A stretch of DNA of 46,666 bases from Candidatus Poribacteria bacterium (GCA_021295715.1 JAGWBV010000023.1:1-46666), one strand, 5' to 3'. Positions 16,018 through 24,690 are shown, counted from the first letter of the stretch. The notes: generated by a model from the sequence alone, not told the origin. Translations and numbers: made by a program.

Positions 16018-17052
16018 TTAAACGGACCTACCCGCGAGTTCACGGCGGACAATTTCAGTACCGGCTACCATCGTTTTCAGTTTCGCGGCAGCTGCCCATC
16101 GTGCTGTTTGACTGAATCCACAATCCGGCGTGATGGACAGTTTTTCGGGACGCACGTGCTTGAGTGCTGCGCGCAGCAATGTCGCCACATCCTCCGGTGT
16201 TTCTACATAGTAGTTTTTGACATCGATAAGCCCAGCGGCGAGTTCTTTATCGTTCGGAAACTCGCTCCACAATCCGATTTCTGCCAATTCTCGGTTTGCG
16301 AATTCCAATGCGAGTTGATCGAAAGCTGCGTCTAAAATATACGGAAAAAGCGGACGATACGAGCGTTTCCCGACAGCTCTGCCGCGGTAGTTCCCGAAAC
16401 AGATGTGCAGTCCGATCTTTGCAGAGACACCTTCAACGGTGTGATTGAACAGTTTAACGAACGCTTCAGGACGATCGGGATAAACGGCGTAAGAGGGTTC
16501 ATCTAACTGGATGAATTCTGCACCAGCGGCGGCGAGTTGGCGGAGCTCTGTATTGATAATCTCCGCGCAGGCGTAAGCGACTTCGAGACGTTCTTTATAA
16601 ATACCACCCGTCTGGATGCGTCCAGAGAGAGTGAACGGACCGGGACATGTCACCTTAAGCGGTTTCGTCGTTTCGTTCTTCGCGAACTCAAATTCCGCGA
16701 GGATACCGAGACCATCGGGAGCCGCGAGCGGGACAGAGGGCAACCATTTACCGCGTTGATCGTGTCCGTCGGGTCCCTGTGTTCTGGGTGCTGGAAGTTC
16801 TTCTAACCCGGTGAGCCGTTCATAGAAACCGAGCACGAAGTCTTGTCGGCGCATCTCACCCTCTGTGATGATGTCAACGCCGGCGCGTTCTTGATCGGAG
16901 ATAGCAGTGCGGACTGCGTCGTCGAAGGTCTCGTTAATATCGGTTTCACCGAGTTCTCCGCGTCCGATTGCCTCTAACGTAACGCACAGCCAACTCGGTG
17001 GCGCATAACTTCCGATAGTGCTGGTGGGTATCAAAATGTCCGTATTTTTCAT
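16018..17052 (-). CDS. MetE C-terminal domain-like (cobalamin-independent methionine synthase family)
   Basis: A 344-residue protein equivalent to the catalytic C-terminal barrel of MetE. The zinc ligands line up as His216 and Cys218 (LHICFGN), Glu250 (LALEFANRE) and Cys311 (TPDCGF). The N-terminal folate-binding half of MetE is absent, as in stand-alone archaeal-type and other methylthiol transferases. It probably moves a methyl group to or from a thiol; the donor is unknown. No Shine-Dalgarno sequence is visible before ATG 17052. It lies downstream of the LarA-like gene in a run of same-strand genes. Confidence 0.9.
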   Translation of the reverse strand: MKNTDILIPTSTIGSYAPPSWLCVTLEAIGRGELGETDINETFDDAVRTAISDQERAGVDIITEGEMRRQDFVLGFYERLTGLEELPAPRTQGPDGHDQRGKWLPSVPLAAPDGLGILAEFEFAKNETTKPLKVTCPGPFTLSGRIQTGGIYKERLEVAYACAEIINTELRQLAAAGAEFIQLDEPSYAVYPDRPEAFVKLFNHTVEGVSAKIGLHICFGNYRGRAVGKRSYRPLFPYILDAAFDQLALEFANRELAEIGLWSEFPNDKELAAGLIDVKNYYVETPEDVATLLRAALKHVRPEKLSITPDCGFSQTARWAAAAKLKTMVAGTEIVRRELAGRSV

Positions 17053-17100
17053 TTGTTTGTAGGTTTACCGTTGCCATCGTTTGATGCGGTTATGTTGAAA

Positions 17101-17169
17101 CTATGAGAAAAACGCCTTTATCGCACCGCCGACACCAACCGCGGCGGCAATTCGGAAGAGCCAATTCAT
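17101..17169 (-). CDS. Possible 22-residue hydrophobic peptide
   Basis: A short open frame begins 9 bp after the stop of the 53-residue gene. The peptide starts MNWLFRIAAAVGVGGAIKAF and looks like a single amphipathic or membrane helix. No Shine-Dalgarno sequence is visible. It is listed because it fills the gap to the MetE-like gene on the same strand; it may be chance. Confidence 0.25.
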   Translation of the reverse strand: MNWLFRIAAAVGVGGAIKAFFS

Positions 17170-17178
17170 GAGCGTTTT

Positions 17179-17340
17179 CTAAAAAGTTGTCACTGCTTTT
17201 TTGCCAGCGACGGCTTCCTCCACTTTTCGTAATCGATCCTCCAAACCATGTATATCCGCCAAGAGGCGTGCCTCCGAAGATTTTATATCTTCCCGCAGCA
17301 ACTGAAACATATCCAGCGTCGTGATTTTTTCGTCGTTCAT
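17179..17340 (-). CDS. 53-residue coiled-coil peptide coupled to the LarA-like gene
   Basis: A small gene. AAAGGAGG lies 7 nt before ATG 17340, and the start overlaps the stop of the LarA-like gene by 4 bp (ATGA), so it should be translated with it. The peptide is charged and helical, with heptad-like spacing in HGLEDRLRKVEEAV, predicting a short coiled coil; there is no membrane segment. No family is recognised. The coupling suggests it binds or assists the LarA-like protein, but this is inference. A competing 94-residue frame in the same place has no good start. Confidence 0.7.
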   Translation of the reverse strand: MNDEKITTLDMFQLLREDIKSSEARLLADIHGLEDRLRKVEEAVAGKKAVTTF

Positions 17341-18905
17341 TGTGAGCCTCCTTTAGAACCCCCAACGTTTGCATAGAAGAACGGCGGCATCGTCAAGGCG
17401 ACCACATCGTCTTCCCCAGAGATTTCACGCGCCATCGCGAGTGCATCGTCTAAGTTTTTCGCCCAGTCAACACCAAGCCGTTGTGCAACTCTCGGTTCCT
17501 TCGGACCGACGAGGATTACCTTCGCGAGGTATTTCAGCGGATATGTTGCCCAATACCAGACAGTGAACGGATGGAAACCGTGATGCGCAAACCTGTTCCG
17601 ATAGCAATCGATAAAATACTCGTCTTTTGCGTATTTTTCCTGAAACTTCTGCTGCATCTCAAAAGGTTCTGTCGTTTCGGCGAGGACTTCATCATAAAAT
17701 TGTTTATAGGCGACGTGATACTCGTCGTGAAAGATCTCGTAGGTCGGGTTCATGATGATAACGACACCGTTCTTTTTGATGATGGGTTTGTTATAGAACC
17801 AATTGAAGACGTAGCCTAAAACATCGCTCACCACCAAAACCGGGTTGATACGCGCATCAACGGCGTAGGGACTCATATCGGGAAGTCCGAATACCAGCGT
17901 GCTGAATTGGCGTGGAATATCTATTGCCAACTGATCCTTCATTGACACTAACGTTTTCGCATGGACTGCATCGATGTCGCCTGCGTTGATTTGTATCGGT
18001 TCGTAGTCCGTTTGGACGCTCTTGAGTATCTTGTAACGCAACGATTCAGGCAGCAGCGATAGCGTCGCCGGTGTGAAGGTTTTCAGCACCCTCTCTGCGA
18101 TGTTGCAGTCGCGGTTCGGTTTCCCGACGTAGCGCAGATGAAACGGATAAATCGCGCCATTCATCGCCGCTTCGAGTACCAAGATGGGTGTCTCTTTCTG
18201 AATCAGACGACTCATCCGCTCGATACAGGCGTGCATGTGCGAACCTTCAGGTTGCATGACGTGCGGGCTTTCCGATGTCATGTGCGGCGAGTGGTGCGGT
18301 GCAATGGAGTTATACGTCCCAAGACCCACCGCGACAGATTTATGCCCACCGTTGAGCGGGATCTGTATCATATCAACATAAATCACCAGATCGGATTCAA
18401 GGACTGCCTTATCCGTCTCAACGGTTTCGTCTTTTTCTGTCTGCCCTACCTGAACAATCTGTTCTGCATCCTCAGCATCGAAGTTTCGGAGTTGATGCGG
18501 ATAAAACTCGTCCATGATGTCTTTTCCGAGCATATAGGCGAGTTCGTGTTCTTTCATCTTTCGATGCAACGCAACAGCGCACATCAGTTGGATGTTCTTT
18601 TTCTCCACGCCGTAGCTATAGAGCATCTTCAGAAGCGTCTCGGTCATGATCTGCCGCATATCCGGCTTTTTGGTGGCGGGGAAAGGTTGGCAGTTATCAT
18701 CGAACAGGATAAGCACCTTTGAGTTGCCGTTAACGAGTTCGCGTAACGAGGGCATCTCAAGTGGGTTTTCAAATGCGCGCTGTGTATGTTCGCTCAGTGC
18801 GGCGCGCTTGATTCCCGGTAGCGGAGGTTTCGCGTAGTAAACCTCTGAATTGTCCGGCAATTTCGCGTTGATGAGATGATTTCCGAAGTAGGTGAAGTAT
18901 TTCAT
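17337..18905 (-). CDS. Lactate racemase (LarA)-like protein
   Basis: A 522-residue protein of the LarA / DUF2088 family, about 100 residues longer than LarA. LarA racemises lactate using a nickel-pincer nucleotide. Residues matching its active site are seen: His114 in VALHRKMKEHE, Lys189 in NGGHKSVAVGL (LarA binds the cofactor through this Lys), and a His cluster at 204-208 (PHHSPH). The early LFDDNCQPFP resembles the family's VxDxTRP. No larB, larC or larE cofactor genes are nearby, so the substrate and even the cofactor are uncertain. It has a good promoter at 18974-19002 and overlaps a small coiled-coil gene. Confidence 0.85.
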   Translation of the reverse strand: MKYFTYFGNHLINAKLPDNSEVYYAKPPLPGIKRAALSEHTQRAFENPLEMPSLRELVNGNSKVLILFDDNCQPFPATKKPDMRQIMTETLLKMLYSYGVEKKNIQLMCAVALHRKMKEHELAYMLGKDIMDEFYPHQLRNFDAEDAEQIVQVGQTEKDETVETDKAVLESDLVIYVDMIQIPLNGGHKSVAVGLGTYNSIAPHHSPHMTSESPHVMQPEGSHMHACIERMSRLIQKETPILVLEAAMNGAIYPFHLRYVGKPNRDCNIAERVLKTFTPATLSLLPESLRYKILKSVQTDYEPIQINAGDIDAVHAKTLVSMKDQLAIDIPRQFSTLVFGLPDMSPYAVDARINPVLVVSDVLGYVFNWFYNKPIIKKNGVVIIMNPTYEIFHDEYHVAYKQFYDEVLAETTEPFEMQQKFQEKYAKDEYFIDCYRNRFAHHGFHPFTVWYWATYPLKYLAKVILVGPKEPRVAQRLGVDWAKNLDDALAMAREISGEDDVVALTMPPFFYANVGGSKGGSQ

Positions 18906-18973
18906 TTATACGGGATAACTCGCTTCTTGAGACGGTTTCAGTCTATGTTTTTACGGCTTGCAATCACCAATCT

Positions 18974-19002
18974 ATTTTACCATAATTTGTGGGAGTGTGC
19001 AA
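18974..19002 (-). promoter_or_regulatory. Promoter of the LarA-like gene
   Basis: On the minus strand TTGCAC (18997-19002) and TAAAAT (18974-18979) are separated by 17 nt, with TGG directly before the -10 box. The leader would be about 60 nt. The rest of 18906-19020 holds nothing else visible. Confidence 0.72.
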
Positions 19003-19097
19003 ATTTTTTATCAAAGTTTCCGAGTCTAAAACCCCTTGCTTCAGCTGGGGGATACAGACTCGCCCTTTTGGAAAGGACCAAAGTGTTCATTTTTTCC

Positions 19098-19126
19098 TTG
19101 ACGTTTGGCGAAAAATATGGTATAAT
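19098..19126 (+). promoter_or_regulatory. Promoter of tnpB
   Basis: TTGACG (19098-19103) and TATAAT (19121-19126) are separated by 17 nt, with TGG before the -10 box (extended -10). It is one of the strongest promoter matches in the window and lies inside the element. Confidence 0.8.
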
Positions 19127-19130
19127 AGCC

Positions 19131-19205
19131 TTACATCGTGGCGGTGGATTCTACCTCCTGCTTGGGAGTGCCACCGCACCGTTTAGAAGCGGTATCATGA
19201 TGTAA
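19131..19205 (+). ncRNA. Multibranched structured leader before tnpB
   Basis: Immediately after the -10 box the sequence can fold as a closed multibranch structure. P1 is TTACATC (19131-19137) with GATGTAA (19199-19205). P2 is GCGGTGG (19141-19147) with CCACCGC (19171-19177), capped by CTCC / GGAG. P3 is ACCG (19178-19181) with CGGT (19190-19193). The predicted transcription start is at or near the first base of P1. It could be a regulatory leader or a separate small RNA. It is not a tRNA. Confidence 0.5.
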
Positions 19206-19216
19206 AGAAAAACACG

Positions 19217-20371
19217 ATGTATACCACAAACTATAAACTTTTCCGTGCGCCACGTAATCGGAATCTGAAACGAAAGACGTGGATTGCACACACAATATGG
19301 AACTACTTTCTCGGTTGGCAACGCACACGATATTCTCTTGGGCTATCGTATTTATCCTACAAAGAGATGTCGCAAGCGTTCACGATTCTGCGTAAGTCAC
19401 ATCCAGAGATGTTTGCACAGTGGCGTGAGTTAGATTCATGGGCAGCACGCCAAGTTTTAAAACGTCTTGATGAAGGTTACCAGCGGTTCTTTAGGAAAAT
19501 CGCGAAACGCCCTCCAAAATTCAGATCGGTTCGTAAACCTTACTCGTTCACAATGTGTCCATCTGGATACAAGTTTGATACGCCTATAGCGGGGGATAAA
19601 GGATTTGGAATCTATAGCGATCGCGTGTCTATCATGGGAAAAACTTACCGATTTAATCTCAGTCGCCCTATATTTGGCAATATCAAAACTGTTACTATCA
19701 AAGAAGATGCACTTGGCGATTTTTACATGTCTATTGTTACGGATCATATTCAGTCCCATCTCAAGCCAATGACGGGTAATGCTGCGGGGTTTGATATGGG
19801 CATGAAAACAATGCTGACCTGCTCCAACGGTAAACACCATCCATCGCCTCATTTTCAGATCGAGTCTATGGATAAAGTTAGAGCCACGAATCGCCAATTG
19901 TCCAGAAAACAACGTGGAAGCAATAATAGAGAACGCGCCCGCCAACACCATGCCCGTATACACCGCAAGATTACAAGGCAACGCGAAGATCACCAGTGGA
20001 AACTCGCCCTTGAACTTGTGCGTCGGTTTGATGTTCTGTTCTTTGAGACGTTGAACCTTGACGGCATGAAACGCCTTTGGGGACGAAAAGTGTCTGACAT
20101 CGGATTCTTCGCATTCTTGCAGAAACTCAAGTGGCAAGCAAAGAAACGTGGTAAGCGTGTTGAATTTATTGATCAATGGCAACCGACAACTTCCGTCTGC
20201 CATATATGCGACAGACGCATTTCGCTTGAGTTGAGGGATAGAACATGGACATGTAGACATTGCCATACCTATCATGACCGCGATATTAATGCGGCTATTA
20301 ACATTCTTCAGGTTGGGGCATCAACCTTTGGAGTAGAAAACGTTAGACTTGCGATAGCAGGCGGTTCTTAA
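19217..20371 (+). CDS. tnpB: TnpB RNA-guided endonuclease (IS605 OrfB)
   Basis: A 384-residue TnpB, an RNA-guided nuclease of IS200/IS605 elements and relative of Cas12. The RuvC residues are intact: Asp193 (GFDMGMK), Glu277 (FFETLNL) and Asp356 (DRDINAAIN). The zinc ribbon has C328/C331 and C346/C349. The N-terminal RNA/DNA-binding region is Arg/Lys-rich. The guide (omega) RNA normally ends at the right end of the element, here about 20410, overlapping the 3' part of the gene. Nothing suggests inactivation. The frame opens at ATG 19217, 12 nt after the structured leader. Confidence 0.95.
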   Translation: MYTTNYKLFRAPRNRNLKRKTWIAHTIWNYFLGWQRTRYSLGLSYLSYKEMSQAFTILRKSHPEMFAQWRELDSWAARQVLKRLDEGYQRFFRKIAKRPPKFRSVRKPYSFTMCPSGYKFDTPIAGDKGFGIYSDRVSIMGKTYRFNLSRPIFGNIKTVTIKEDALGDFYMSIVTDHIQSHLKPMTGNAAGFDMGMKTMLTCSNGKHHPSPHFQIESMDKVRATNRQLSRKQRGSNNRERARQHHARIHRKITRQREDHQWKLALELVRRFDVLFFETLNLDGMKRLWGRKVSDIGFFAFLQKLKWQAKKRGKRVEFIDQWQPTTSVCHICDRRISLELRDRTWTCRHCHTYHDRDINAAINILQVGASTFGVENVRLAIAGGS

Positions 20372-20561
20372 TGATACCAGAATCTCCCATGCTTTAGCAG
20401 GGAGAGTATGTCAACAGATTTAGACATTTCTACTATAGCTGCTATGAGCAAATCGCGTGCCAGTCTGGGTAGGTATTCCACTGGTATTTGGGGCAAAAAT
20501 TGTACCGAATAGGGCAAATCTCATTCCAGATTGCACGAGGTGGGGCAGTTTCAAAGTCTCG

Positions 20562-20600
20562 TAGGTTGGGTAGAGTGTAGCGAAACCCAACACTTTACAC
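20562..20600. repeat. GTTGGGT...ACCCAAC inverted repeat, short form
   Basis: GTAGGTTGGGT and GAAACCCAAC face each other across a short loop. Longer forms of about 100 bp with the same ends lie at 23878-23976 and 38784-38886. The remaining gap 20411-20636 shows nothing else. Confidence 0.65.
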
Positions 20601-20636
20601 GATCCATGCCTGCTATTTTTATAGACGCACACTGGA

Positions 20637-22604
20637 TCAACCCGGCAATAGACGATACCCAATGCCCGTAAAGAGTCCAACAACGATCCAGATACCGCCG
20701 ATGAAGCATTCTCCTAATATAATGCCTAACACGAAAGGACGGAGTTTGCGATAGAGGGTGACGCCGCCGAATTTCAGGACGGTGTATTTGAAAAGCCAAC
20801 CGATGAAGAATGAACCCCAAAAACAGAAGGTCGCATAACTCGTCATCAGGAGAGAGCCGATCGGATGTAGTTTCCACCAGAGGTAGTGGTGTCGCATCCA
20901 GAGCATCCCGAACATCGTGGCACCGCCGAAGATGAACGAACCGAGCCGTTCCAACTCAATGCCACTTGGGTTTTGGAGGATGCTGGTAAGTCGGTTAAAT
21001 GGGACGGTCGTGGAGATCATGTAGGTCCAGTGTTGCAAGTTCACCGCGCCGTGCGTGTAGGCAAGGTCTAAGGACGTGTAGTAAGAGACACCCATCGCCA
21101 AGACGATCGCGATCCCCATCGCAAGTAGGAACGGACGCTGCTTGAGGCGCAGCGGTTCTGCGAGTTTGAAGTTGTTCATGATTCCCGGCATGAGGATCTC
21201 CCGCATATCGAACATCAAGACCCGTTCATACGAGACCAACGTCCAGCTCGGGGCGTTCACACGAGAACTACCAAACAACGTAATCAGGAATTCACCGGGG
21301 AGGTAAGAGTAGATGATAAACAACAAACCGCCGTTCGCAACCATCCACGTTCCGACCGTCGTTATGGCGAGGAAAATCCCCAGCATAACAAGTGCGACCC
21401 ACACACTCATCCCTGCCATGCGACATATCAGCGTAAGTAGCAGGATACCGACGATTAAACCACCGACCGCCCAAACGTAAGGTAGCGGTTCGTTTGTGTC
21501 ATCTGCCTGTTTCCCAAAGATGGTAGCGAATGCACGTCCGAAGTGGCGTTTGCCGATAAAGAGGATAAATCCGATAAAGACGAGCAGTGCACCCATCTGT
21601 TGATTCTGGTGGAAGTTCCACTGATTCACTTTCGAGCCTGTTGCGTAGATAAGCACCGTCTCCATCTTTCCGAGTAGGAAGAAGAACCAGAAACTAAACG
21701 ATATCTCAAGGGTCAGTAGATAGACGATGGCAACAATTGAGGGATAGATAAACAGATGCACCGTGGGCCACCATCCAAGTGCAGATAGCGGTTTTTCGGT
21801 GAAGAATTGGGCAATCGGGAAATCGAGGGGCGGTCTCGGAAAGGCTGGGAAATACGAGTTCAGTCCTCTCAAGCCGTGCAATATGACAGGCAGCATGAAA
21901 CCGAACCACATCAGCCGCGATTTGAAGAACCGATTCAGAAGGGTACCCCCTGACGGAGATTGGAACATCTCCTGCGGCAATTGAACGATCGGAAACGTGA
22001 AGCGTTCGTGTTCTACCCACTGTTTTCGGAGAAGTACCGTCCAGCAGATGGTAACGAAATAGAAAATCAGGACAAACGCACTCCATCCGACAATCGGTTT
22101 CAGCCATGCTCGCCACGGGATCGAATCGCCATCGGGTAATTTCTCATAAAAATAGAAGACGGCTTTTGGGTCTTTCACGACCATCCAATCTGGAAGGTGC
22201 TGATGAAAAAGGGTAATCCACTCGTTTTCGGCGGTTGCGAAGTAGTGTGGACTGACAGCGAGTGGAACGAGGTATCGCATCAGACCTGAGGAAGGAATGC
22301 CTGATGCAACCACCATCATTCCCCAGATAATGAGGAGTTCGCCACCTTGCAATTCGGTGCCGGGTTTCAGTTTCTTGAGGAGGACGTTAATGCTGAGGAC
22401 GAAAATCAGCATGACAAAGACAACGGCGATCGGTAAGTGATTTCCCGCAAGGTAGGTGCCACCGACGTGGAAATCGTTATAGGGAGTGGCGAAGCATTGG
22501 CATATCACGCCTCCCATACCGATAAGCACACTCCGCAGTGTAAGTCCAGTGTGAGCAAGATGGGTGGTTTGCTGAAAATTCTGAGAGGTGGTGGGGGATG
22601 TCAT
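20637..22604 (-). CDS. DUF6785-type polytopic membrane protein (paralogue 1)
   Basis: A 655-residue membrane protein with about a dozen hydrophobic segments, resembling DUF6784/DUF6785 proteins and distantly oligopeptide transporters. It shares with the protein at 29147-31033 the segments FATAENEW..LFH.H.PDW..V, RKQWVE.ER..(F/Y)PI.QLP and a C-terminal LKFGG.TLYRK..PF.LGI.LGE (sequences as here or nearly so). A transport role is likely but the substrate is unknown. It starts 17 bp after the alcohol dehydrogenase gene ends, so the two are probably cotranscribed. No Shine-Dalgarno sequence is visible before ATG 22604. Confidence 0.87.
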   Translation of the reverse strand: MTSPTTSQNFQQTTHLAHTGLTLRSVLIGMGGVICQCFATPYNDFHVGGTYLAGNHLPIAVVFVMLIFVLSINVLLKKLKPGTELQGGELLIIWGMMVVASGIPSSGLMRYLVPLAVSPHYFATAENEWITLFHQHLPDWMVVKDPKAVFYFYEKLPDGDSIPWRAWLKPIVGWSAFVLIFYFVTICWTVLLRKQWVEHERFTFPIVQLPQEMFQSPSGGTLLNRFFKSRLMWFGFMLPVILHGLRGLNSYFPAFPRPPLDFPIAQFFTEKPLSALGWWPTVHLFIYPSIVAIVYLLTLEISFSFWFFFLLGKMETVLIYATGSKVNQWNFHQNQQMGALLVFIGFILFIGKRHFGRAFATIFGKQADDTNEPLPYVWAVGGLIVGILLLTLICRMAGMSVWVALVMLGIFLAITTVGTWMVANGGLLFIIYSYLPGEFLITLFGSSRVNAPSWTLVSYERVLMFDMREILMPGIMNNFKLAEPLRLKQRPFLLAMGIAIVLAMGVSYYTSLDLAYTHGAVNLQHWTYMISTTVPFNRLTSILQNPSGIELERLGSFIFGGATMFGMLWMRHHYLWWKLHPIGSLLMTSYATFCFWGSFFIGWLFKYTVLKFGGVTLYRKLRPFVLGIILGECFIGGIWIVVGLFTGIGYRLLPG

Positions 22605-22621
22605 AGGAGGTGTATGTCATT

Positions 22622-23842
22622 TTACCGTAAATCAAAAGCCGTTTTCACGGTCGCTGTTTTTCCTGTGTTCAAGGCAGTCTGGATAGCACGTTTGTAATCT
22701 CGCAGTGGAAAGAGCGTGCTGACCAGTGGACGCAAATGGGATTTCATTTTTTGGAGGAGACGCATACCGAGTGTGAAGGTATGGACCTGTTCTCCGTTAT
22801 GCGTTTCGAGTCCGTACGTATAGGCACCCGTTACGCGCAACTGCTTATACCAGATTGAAGTCCAGTCAACGTTTTTCGGGACCCCCGGCATACCGACCAA
22901 GATGACCTCGCCTCCCGCTCGGGTAAAACGGAGCGCGTCGTCTATTGTGACGCTGGAGCCGATACAATCGAAGGTAACATCCACACCACCCAGTAATACC
23001 TGTTGTCCTAATTCAGGTTGATACGATTTTGCCCCTGTGAGTTCACAGAACGCCGCATACCGATCACTATTCGGTGATAACACATCATCCGCGCCGAGTT
23101 CCCTCGCCAATTGCTGTTGGTGCGGATATTTGGCGAAAATGCTAATTCTGTTGCGATGTCCAAGGACCCGAAGTGCCGCAACGGTGAGCAGTCCGATAGT
23201 CCCGCCGCCGATGACACAGATAGTCGCTGTTCTGTTGGACGGAATTTTCAGAACGCCGTGTAGCGCGCAGGCAAAGGGTTCGAGGAGCACCGCCGTTTCG
23301 TCCGAAATACCGTCAGGAACGAGATGGAGTTGCGACTGATGCGCGAGAACATATTGGCTCCATCCGCCCCCTGTATCGCGGCAATAACCTGTTTGAACCC
23401 CTTCAGAGATGTCGCCTTTTATGATGTTTTCGCAGTTGGCAAAACGTTGATTTCGGCATTGGGAACACGGCGGCGAGATTCCTCTCACGGGACACGACAG
23501 TGCCGGTTCGATCACCACCCGTGTCCCAACAGAGAACCCCTCCACAGCATCGCCTATCTCCGCGATTTCACCGACGATTTCATGTCCTAATACAAAAGGC
23601 GTTGACGTGAACGGCGAGAAATAGGGACTCCCTTTCGCAGTGATTGTTGCCAAATCGGAGCCACAAATGCCGCTGAGTCGGGTTCTGACTTTGACCCATT
23701 CAGGTGTTGGCAGTTGTGGCTCCGGAATATCAACGAGACGCGTGCAGGAAAATGGAGACGTATAAAGACTTCGCCACCGTTTCCCAAGATAGCGCATCGC
23801 CAAATAACGAGGGATGCTTTTGGTATATTGAATAGCTTCCAC
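22622..23842 (-). CDS. Zinc-dependent alcohol dehydrogenase (MDR superfamily)
   Basis: A 406-residue medium-chain dehydrogenase. The catalytic zinc site is seen as Cys60 (GICGSD) and His87/Glu88 (GHEIVGE). The structural zinc site is C117, C126, C129 and C137, with an unusual 8-residue insertion between the first two cysteines. The nucleotide-binding motif is VIGGGTIGLL (about 221-230). The N-terminus is about 45 residues longer than usual before the GroES-like domain. Threonine-dehydrogenase-like and sorbitol-dehydrogenase-like enzymes are the nearest types; the substrate is unknown. It forms a likely operon with the downstream DUF6785 gene. Confidence 0.92.
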   Translation of the reverse strand: MEAIQYTKSIPRYLAMRYLGKRWRSLYTSPFSCTRLVDIPEPQLPTPEWVKVRTRLSGICGSDLATITAKGSPYFSPFTSTPFVLGHEIVGEIAEIGDAVEGFSVGTRVVIEPALSCPVRGISPPCSQCRNQRFANCENIIKGDISEGVQTGYCRDTGGGWSQYVLAHQSQLHLVPDGISDETAVLLEPFACALHGVLKIPSNRTATICVIGGGTIGLLTVAALRVLGHRNRISIFAKYPHQQQLARELGADDVLSPNSDRYAAFCELTGAKSYQPELGQQVLLGGVDVTFDCIGSSVTIDDALRFTRAGGEVILVGMPGVPKNVDWTSIWYKQLRVTGAYTYGLETHNGEQVHTFTLGMRLLQKMKSHLRPLVSTLFPLRDYKRAIQTALNTGKTATVKTAFDLR

Positions 23843-23877
23843 TATGTTGTTTCCAAGGAGGTCGCGATTTTACCCGT

Positions 23878-23976
23878 AGGTTGGGTTGAGCGGTGCCCCA
23901 TAAAAGAGTGGTAACGAAAAGACACTTTCAAGGTCACATTCGGCTTAAAACTCCCGAAAAACAAGTGAAACCCAAC
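23878..23976. repeat. About 100-bp inverted-end repeat (GTTGGGTT...AACCCAAC)
   Basis: It begins TAGGTTGGGTTGAGCGG and ends AAGTGAAACCCAACG. The interior is unrelated-looking but of similar length to the copy at 38784-38886. It lies upstream of the alcohol dehydrogenase start. Confidence 0.65.
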
Positions 23977-24026
23977 GCTTACAATTCCCCGCACACTAAT
24001 GCGGTGCCGTAATATTCAAAGATTTC

Positions 24027-24611
24027 TTAAGGACCGCTATCAAATGTGACACGTCTGTAGATGTGCCGTAACGGTAACTCACACCCTATAGAGATAAGCG
24101 GCATTACATCGTCAAGTCCCCGGAATTCTGTTGCCATCCACTCAGGTTCTTGACGACAATACTGCACGACTTCTGCTCTGTCTTGTGAAATCAGAATGTA
24201 TTCCTGCAAAGTGTCAATCTGGCGATAGTGCACGAATTTCTCGTCTCTGTCATACGTTTCAGTGGAGGCTGAAAGCACCTCTACAATGAGTGTCGGATTC
24301 ACGAGTGTGTCAAAGGTATTATCCTCAGCCCGTGGTTCTCCGCAAACAACCACAATATCCGGGTAAAAGTAGGATGCCGTTTGACTAACTTTCACACGTA
24401 GATCACCTGTAGAGGCGACTTCACAGTCGCTATCCATCAATTGGCGGCTAAGATAGATCGTTGTATCTAACGTGATGAAATTGTGTGCGAAACTGGCACC
24501 TGCCATCGCGATTGTCTCTCCATTCACATATTCGTTTTTTGTTATCGCCTTACGTTCCAATTCGAGGTATGTTTCAGGAGTTAAGTGAGTCGGTGCTGCT
24601 GGAGTTGCCAT
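24027..24611 (-). CDS. Uma2 family (DUF820) endonuclease-like protein
   Basis: A 194-residue PD-(D/E)XK-superfamily protein of the Uma2 type. Diagnostic motifs are YFYPDIVVVCG (Asp85), LIVEVLSAST (Glu111) followed by ETYDRDEKFVHYR, and a DTLQEYILISQD strand. Such genes are very abundant in cyanobacteria and other repeat-rich genomes; their function is unknown and a link to mobile DNA is often suspected. AAAGGAG lies 8 nt before ATG 24611. It stands alone, with repeats on both sides. Confidence 0.93.
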   Translation of the reverse strand: MATPAAPTHLTPETYLELERKAITKNEYVNGETIAMAGASFAHNFITLDTTIYLSRQLMDSDCEVASTGDLRVKVSQTASYFYPDIVVVCGEPRAEDNTFDTLVNPTLIVEVLSASTETYDRDEKFVHYRQIDTLQEYILISQDRAEVVQYCRQEPEWMATEFRGLDDVMPLISIGCELPLRHIYRRVTFDSGP

Positions 24612-24649
24612 CTGACTGTCTCCTTTGCCGGTGTTTTTACCTGAACGAA

Positions 24650-24675
24650 AGGCGGGACGATAGAGAACGCCCGCC
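24650..24675. repeat. Short palindrome upstream of the Uma2 gene
   Basis: AGGCGGG and CCCGCCT are separated by a 12-nt loop. The design matches the GGCGGG palindrome at 2322. Confidence 0.5.
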
Positions 24676-24690
24676 TACAGATAAATGACT

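Larger units (their letters stand above)
19021..20410 (+). mobile_element. IS200/IS605-type element carrying tnpB only
   Basis: The left end has a stem-loop: outer arms CGAGTCT / AGACTCG (19021-19027 and 19056-19062) around CCCC..GGGG with a GC-TTCA-GC tip. The right end has TCTCCC-A-TGC-TTTA-GCA-GGGAGA (20383-20405). Paired imperfect subterminal hairpins are what the Y1 transposase TnpA recognises in this family. There is no tnpA, so the element would need TnpA in trans. The exact outer ends and target site cannot be fixed from one copy. Confidence 0.8.

Noticed and set aside
17090-17374. A 94-codon frame overlapping the LarA-like gene end
   Set aside because: It has no ribosome binding site and overlaps the 53-residue frame, which has a perfect Shine-Dalgarno sequence and stop/start coupling.
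19131-19205. tRNA-like cloverleaf
   Set aside because: The closing stem and internal arms suggest a cloverleaf, but there is no T-loop consensus, anticodon arm of the right size or CCA position.
19457-20275. A 272-codon open frame antisense to tnpB
   Set aside because: The translation has no domain and the tnpB frame is intact with all catalytic residues.
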